From assembly GCA_934476675.1 (NCBI GenBank), contig CAKSOE010000006.1, forward strand, positions 1 through 64,000: 64,000 nt of DNA. The letters run 5' to 3'. Both the position numbers and the translations under genes were made by a program. This document shows, in pieces, positions 59,964 through 64,000 of this stretch. Source of the stretch: an uncultured Clostridia bacterium. GTDB taxonomy: Bacteria; Bacillota; Clostridia; UBA1381. The notes beneath the pieces were generated by a model. That model saw only the letters and a program-made list of their open reading frames with translations. It did not search any database and was not told the DNA's origin. Each line of letters begins with the position of its first letter. Position 1 is the stretch's first letter.

Positions 59964-60902
59964 ATGCTAAAAGTATCGAGAACAAAGAAAATCAAGGCAA
60001 CGGACGGCGTCAAGAAATACGGTGACGAATGGCAGAACTACGTAATGCTTATTCTTCCGCTTATCGGATTTTTCGTATTCACATGCTATCCGCTGCTGTG
60101 GGCGGTGAGTCTGTCGTTCTTCAATTATGACGGAGTTGCGGCGAACACAAGATTTGTCGGACTGGAAAATATAATTTCGGCATTTCAGGATAAAACATAT
60201 TGGTCTACATGGGTAACGACCTTTGAATTTGCAATATATAAAGTGCCTATCGAAATGGTTCTGGCATTGTCGCTGGCGCTGATTTTAAACAGAAAGCTCA
60301 AAGGCACGGGATTTTTCAGAAGCGTGTTCTTTCTTCCGAACGTTATAAGCATGAGCCTTATGGCGGTTGTAATTTTCAATATGTTCGATGTGCATGGTTT
60401 TATAAATCATATACTGACAACTCTGGGACTTATGGACACTCCCGTGGAGTGGTTCGGAAAAAAATTCACAGCGCTGACGGTTCTTGTGGTGGGAAGTATA
60501 TGGAATTCTTTCGGAATTAATGTCATTTACTTTATTGCCGCGCTCAATAATGTTCCCGAGGAATGTTATGAGGCTGCCAAAATTGACGGCGCTACGAAAT
60601 GGCAGACCTTTAAAAGCATACAGCTGCCGCTTATGGCGCCCGTCATGCAGACAATACTGCTTCTGTCGATAAACGGTACTCTGCACGTCGGCGAATACGT
60701 ATATGTAATGACCGGCGGCGCACCGGGCGGAACAACACATACGGTTATGTCGTATCTGCTTTCAAAGTACACGCCGGGTATAGCAGGCTCTGTTGTCAAC
60801 CTCGGCTACGGCTGTTCGCTGTCGTTTATTACCTCGGTTATAATGTGTCTGATTGCGATAGGCTATTCAAAGCTGAGCAAAAAGATGTCGGAGGTATGCT
60901 GA
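59964..60902 (+). CDS. CUT1 ABC sugar permease (MalF-type)
   Basis: The 312-aa membrane protein has six helices and EAA loop YEAAKIDGATKWQTFKSIQLPLM. The N-terminal QNYVMLILPLIGFFVFTCYPLLWAVSLSF is typical of UgpA/MalF-like subunits. It lies 16 bases after the binding-protein gene, with AGGTGA before the ATG. No ATPase gene is in the locus. Confidence 0.94.
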   Translation: MLKVSRTKKIKATDGVKKYGDEWQNYVMLILPLIGFFVFTCYPLLWAVSLSFFNYDGVAANTRFVGLENIISAFQDKTYWSTWVTTFEFAIYKVPIEMVLALSLALILNRKLKGTGFFRSVFFLPNVISMSLMAVVIFNMFDVHGFINHILTTLGLMDTPVEWFGKKFTALTVLVVGSIWNSFGINVIYFIAALNNVPEECYEAAKIDGATKWQTFKSIQLPLMAPVMQTILLLSINGTLHVGEYVYVMTGGAPGGTTHTVMSYLLSKYTPGIAGSVVNLGYGCSLSFITSVIMCLIAIGYSKLSKKMSEVC

Positions 60903-60930
60903 TTACTATAACTGAAAGGCGGATTTAAAG

Positions 60931-61782
60931 ATGATAAAAGAAAACAAAAAGACAGCCGTATTTTCATACATAATATTGTCGATAGTTGCGTTTGTGACGT
61001 TAGTGCCGATATTTTACTGCATAATGTCGTCCTTTAAAACCAACATCGAAATAATGGCTTCACCGGAAAATCTTATCCCAAAGGAATTTACAATAGATAA
61101 CTACATAGAGATTTTCCATTCAAGCACCTTCAACGTGCTGAGAATGTTGTGGAACAGCACATATTATACGCTTTTCAGCGTGATAGTGTGTCTGATACTT
61201 TCATCGGTTTGCGGATATGTTTTTGCGCGCGGAAACTTTGCGGGCAAAAAAGCAATATTTGCGGTATTCTCCGCGCTGATGTTTATAAACATGGGTACGA
61301 TAACCATTTACCCCAAATTTCAGATTTTAGGCTTGGTGCATCTTAACAGGTCGCTTTTCGGACTTATGGCGCTTAAATTTTTCGGAATACCGATAGTTAA
61401 TATGTACCTTGTGCGCGGATATATCCTTTCTTTGCCGAAAGAAATGGACGAAGCCGCAAGAATAGACGGCTGCGACTATTTCGGGATTTTTATTAAAATC
61501 ATAGCGCCGCTGTTAAAACCCATTTTAGCAACGATAGGAATACTTTCGTTCCAGGGTTCATGGAACGAATATCTGCTGCCGTCGATATTTACGATGGGTA
61601 TTCCGAAGCAGACGCCGCTAATTGCCGGAATAGTCGCTCTTAAAACCTCGGGCGGTGCGGCATCGCAGTGGAATCTGATGTTTGCCGGAATGACGATTGC
61701 CATTATTCCCGTGCTGTTTGCTTATTGCGTAGCGAATAAATACTTTGTGTCGGGAATAGCGGCAGGTGCGGTAAAGGGTTAA
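60931..61782 (+). CDS. CUT1 ABC sugar permease (MalG-type)
   Basis: The 283-aa partner permease has the EAA loop MDEAARIDGCDYFGIFIKIIAPL and ends KYFVSGIAAGAVKG, the normal MalG/UgpE-like terminus. The start follows AAGGCGG. With the previous gene it should form the membrane channel; a shared ATPase encoded elsewhere is needed. Confidence 0.94.
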   Translation: MIKENKKTAVFSYIILSIVAFVTLVPIFYCIMSSFKTNIEIMASPENLIPKEFTIDNYIEIFHSSTFNVLRMLWNSTYYTLFSVIVCLILSSVCGYVFARGNFAGKKAIFAVFSALMFINMGTITIYPKFQILGLVHLNRSLFGLMALKFFGIPIVNMYLVRGYILSLPKEMDEAARIDGCDYFGIFIKIIAPLLKPILATIGILSFQGSWNEYLLPSIFTMGIPKQTPLIAGIVALKTSGGAASQWNLMFAGMTIAIIPVLFAYCVANKYFVSGIAAGAVKG

Positions 61783-61795
61783 TTAGGAGGATATT

Positions 61796-63487
61796 ATGAA
61801 TTTCAGAAAAATAATCGGAATTGCCGCGCTTACGCTGATGCTGTCGGTTACGGCTGTGTCGGCTGACGGTGAACCGGGCATAAGCGTCGGGGACGGGAAA
61901 ATATGTGCAAGCCTGTCCGGACAGATAGATGTGCAGAGCTATTTCGGCTTTGACGAGCTGCAAATGAAAAACCGCGCACCGTACCTGCCTTTGCAGATTG
62001 CGGTTGTGATTACTGAGCCGGAAAGCGGAAAAATGCTGTACACAAACCAGTTACAGGCAGACGATGAGGGCAGATACGGCACGGATTTTATCATGAATGT
62101 CGATTCGGGCGTGTACAACATGAGGGTGTATACCGCCTACGGCAAAATTTACGACGGAACAGTTGAGTACAGCGACGGTCTGACCGATAGCTTCAATGCG
62201 CTTGCCGCGGACGAAAATACGGCGGAAATGAAAAACTTTATGTACAGCTACGGCGGATATATGAATCTTGATTTGTCTGTTATGAAGGAGTTTTCGGAGG
62301 AGGAGCAGATAAAAATTATCGGGCTTATGGCAAAAAAAGCTCCGTATGCAAAGAAAAGCGACATCGGACTGGAATTGTCGGAGGCACAGTTCAGTGTGGG
62401 ACTGGCGTCGGATACTTTGCCCGATGAGGAAAAAACAAAAATGTTCAACAGCTATATGGATTTGCTCGGCGCAGATTTTGCGGACATAAGCGCGTTCATA
62501 AAAACAAACAATCTCGCTGCATATGTTATTGACGATTTTAATTCGGGAAAATATACATCGCTCAAAGACGATATATACCTTTTGGCTTTGCGCGCATTTA
62601 CGGCGCATAGGGTGGAAAACATTTATGATTTGGAGGTTCTTTTCAAAGACAATTTGTTTTCCGTGCCGGACAACGTTATGAAAAAGTACAATGCGGTTAA
62701 AAACAAGACTGCATTTTATACGGAGCTGAACAAGAAAGTAAAAAATTTGGAAAGCTTGCAGAATTTCTATGACGCGGCGGAGGAATGTGCCAAAGCGGCG
62801 GACAAAAAGGAAGATAATAAAACCACCGGCGGCGGAGGCGGCGGAGGCGGCGGCGGACGGAGCAATGTTCCGGTAATATCCGTACCGTCAGCTGTTGTTA
62901 CGCCAAAGCCGCAGGAGGATAAAAAAGACGATACGCCCGATGAACCGCAGAAAATCGAATTTTCGGATTTGGATTCACACGAATGGGCAAAAACGGCAAT
63001 ATACGCGCTTGCCGAAGCAGGAGCCGTTAACGGCAGCGGCGACGGAAAATTTCTGCCGCAAAACAGCATAAAAAGAGAAGAATTTGTAAAAATGCTTGCA
63101 TTGTCCTTTAAGCTGGGCGATAAGGGCGCAGACGTAAGTTTTAACGATGTCGGCGAAAATGACTGGTTTAGAGATTCCGTCTGGGTGTGTGTTTCAAACG
63201 GCATAATCAACGGAATTTCCGATACGGAATTCGGTACGGGCAGATATGTGACAAGACAGGACGCGGCAGCGATGCTTGCGCGTATGTTCAATGCGCCGCA
63301 GCCGGAGGATACCGAAAAATTCGGCGACGATGCCGAAATTGCGGATTATGCAAAGGGCGGTATTTATATGCTCAAAGCGGCGGATATGCTCGGCGGCTAT
63401 GAGGATAATACATTCAGACCGAATTTGCCGGTAACACGTGCCGAAGCGGCAAAAATGATTTATAATCTGCTCAAAAAGGAGGTATAA
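61796..63487 (+). CDS. SLH-anchored surface protein 2
   Basis: The 563-aa protein has a signal peptide ending about AVSA, a beta-rich N-terminal domain to about residue 130 and a helical domain (about 140-335). A ten-glycine linker near residue 345 and a Pro-rich stretch precede three SLH repeats (about 385-563, blocks FSDLDSHEWAKTAIYALAE, FNDVGENDWFRDSVWVCVS and a last one ending VTRAEAAKMIYNLLKKEV). Its architecture equals the protein at 23.97 kb although the N-terminal domains have diverged. It follows the permease genes by 13 bases, so it is very likely part of the transport operon. Confidence 0.9.
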   Translation: MNFRKIIGIAALTLMLSVTAVSADGEPGISVGDGKICASLSGQIDVQSYFGFDELQMKNRAPYLPLQIAVVITEPESGKMLYTNQLQADDEGRYGTDFIMNVDSGVYNMRVYTAYGKIYDGTVEYSDGLTDSFNALAADENTAEMKNFMYSYGGYMNLDLSVMKEFSEEEQIKIIGLMAKKAPYAKKSDIGLELSEAQFSVGLASDTLPDEEKTKMFNSYMDLLGADFADISAFIKTNNLAAYVIDDFNSGKYTSLKDDIYLLALRAFTAHRVENIYDLEVLFKDNLFSVPDNVMKKYNAVKNKTAFYTELNKKVKNLESLQNFYDAAEECAKAADKKEDNKTTGGGGGGGGGGRSNVPVISVPSAVVTPKPQEDKKDDTPDEPQKIEFSDLDSHEWAKTAIYALAEAGAVNGSGDGKFLPQNSIKREEFVKMLALSFKLGDKGADVSFNDVGENDWFRDSVWVCVSNGIINGISDTEFGTGRYVTRQDAAAMLARMFNAPQPEDTEKFGDDAEIADYAKGGIYMLKAADMLGGYEDNTFRPNLPVTRAEAAKMIYNLLKKEV

Positions 63488-63490
63488 CCG

Positions 63491-64000
63491 ATGGCAGAAA
63501 AAACAAGCAGAATTATATCGGCAATTATTGCAATATGCCTGTCGGCGAGTCTCTTTGCCGTTTCAGCGCCTGTCACGGCGGCGGAGGAAACGGATAATTT
63601 TGAGGAACAGAAGCTTTTTCTTGAAAGCATCGGCATTTTAAAATTCAGTGCCGATGAAAATTCAGACGTGAGCAGAGGACAGTTTACGGACATGGCAATG
63701 CGGTCGTATATAGAGGAACTGCCGTCCGTCAGCAAAACCGATGTGTTTAACGACGTTATTCCGAACTATGAATTTAAGGATGCTGTCGAAGCGGCGTACA
63801 ATAATAATATAGTAAGGGGTATGGGCGATAACGATTTCGGCGTTAACGAAATGATTACTCCGAAAGCCGCTGTGACGATAATGCTCAGAATACTCGGCTA
63901 TGAACCGTATATTGAACAGCGCGGCGATTTTGAAAGCAATTATATTTCAGCCGCGGCACAGGCAGGCTTGCTTAAAAAGGTAGACATTTCGCAGGATAAA
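63491..64000 (+). CDS. Large secreted partner protein 2 (partial, runs off the window)
   Basis: Only the first 170 codons are visible. The product has a signal peptide ending about VTAA and SLH-like repeats (LFLESIGILKFSADENSDVSRGQF; ITPKAAVTIMLRILGYE). The N terminus parallels the 846-aa protein at 25.59 kb (FLQDMGIL there, FLESIGIL here). It starts 3 bases after the SLH gene with an AAGGAGG site. The rest of the gene lies beyond the window. Confidence 0.8.
   Translation, partial: MAEKTSRIISAIIAICLSASLFAVSAPVTAAEETDNFEEQKLFLESIGILKFSADENSDVSRGQFTDMAMRSYIEELPSVSKTDVFNDVIPNYEFKDAVEAAYNNNIVRGMGDNDFGVNEMITPKAAVTIMLRILGYEPYIEQRGDFESNYISAAAQAGLLKKVDISQDK

Noticed and set aside
62820..62860. GGC/GGA-rich tract in the SLH gene as a possible phase-variable repeat
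   Set aside because: The units are multiples of three and encode a glycine linker, so slippage would only change linker length.
1..64000. tRNA, rRNA, prophage or integrase genes
   Set aside because: Reading both strands I saw no T-loop/CCA-type tRNA pattern, rRNA segments or phage/integrase motifs.

Overview
The window looks like a chromosomal segment of a low-to-moderate GC, Gram-positive anaerobe of class Clostridia (Bacillota). This rests on the AGGAGG-type ribosome binding sites, an HflX/YigZ/TrxA cluster, a CwlD-type spore-cortex amidase, a hybrid cluster protein, L10-leader attenuation, S-layer homology (SLH) surface proteins and YesMN-type sugar sensing. The carbohydrate genes suggest a plant-fibre or mucosal glycan degrader of gut or rumen type. 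The genus cannot be fixed from the sequence alone.

Housekeeping left arm (1-9.2 kb): an argD-argF-GNAT operon and an hflX-yigZ-hypothetical-trxA operon are read leftward. secG, mnmA and hcp are read rightward. Most units have a recognisable sigma-A promoter and a clear terminator. hcp has a CRP/FNR-geometry operator at about -41.5.

First glycan locus (9.2-36.3 kb): a YesM/YesN-type two-component pair is divergent from a rightward run of genes. These encode two sugar-binding lipoproteins, a secreted two-module protein, two large secreted GH10 enzymes, an SLH-anchored protein with its large secreted partner, two CUT1 permeases, a secreted Ig-like/LamG-like protein, an apparently cytoplasmic PL8-type polysaccharide lyase and two EamA-type exporters. 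The implied job is surface breakdown of a xylan-like or uronate-rich polysaccharide, import of oligosaccharides and internal trimming. No ABC ATPase is encoded here. Two copies of a structured intergenic element, with compensatory base changes in a stem, lie at 32.56-32.74 and 36.43-36.64 kb.

Central housekeeping region (36.7-56.8 kb): serC-serA, a CwlD-like amidase, a small membrane protein and an unassigned small-RNA candidate precede rpmG-secE-nusG, rplK-rplA, rplJ-rplL, yceD-rpmF, mtnN, a metallo-beta-lactamase-fold hydrolase, a truncated MATE pump, an ECF transporter S component and rpoB-rpoC. Unlike the common arrangement, rpoBC is separated from rplJL by about 4 kb and has its own promoter. 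A flavodoxin follows rpoC.

Second glycan locus (56.8-64 kb, cut by the window edge): an unpaired membrane histidine kinase is divergent from a sugar-binding lipoprotein, two CUT1 permeases, a second SLH protein with a glycine linker and the start of a second large partner protein. The SLH-protein/partner pair thus occurs twice, each time beside a sugar ABC transporter. Together with the shared modules in the secreted proteins, this is the best candidate here for a poorly described surface glycan-capture system. The paired intergenic elements are the best candidate for an undescribed structured RNA or mobile repeat. I saw no tRNA, rRNA, CRISPR array, complete insertion sequence or prophage.
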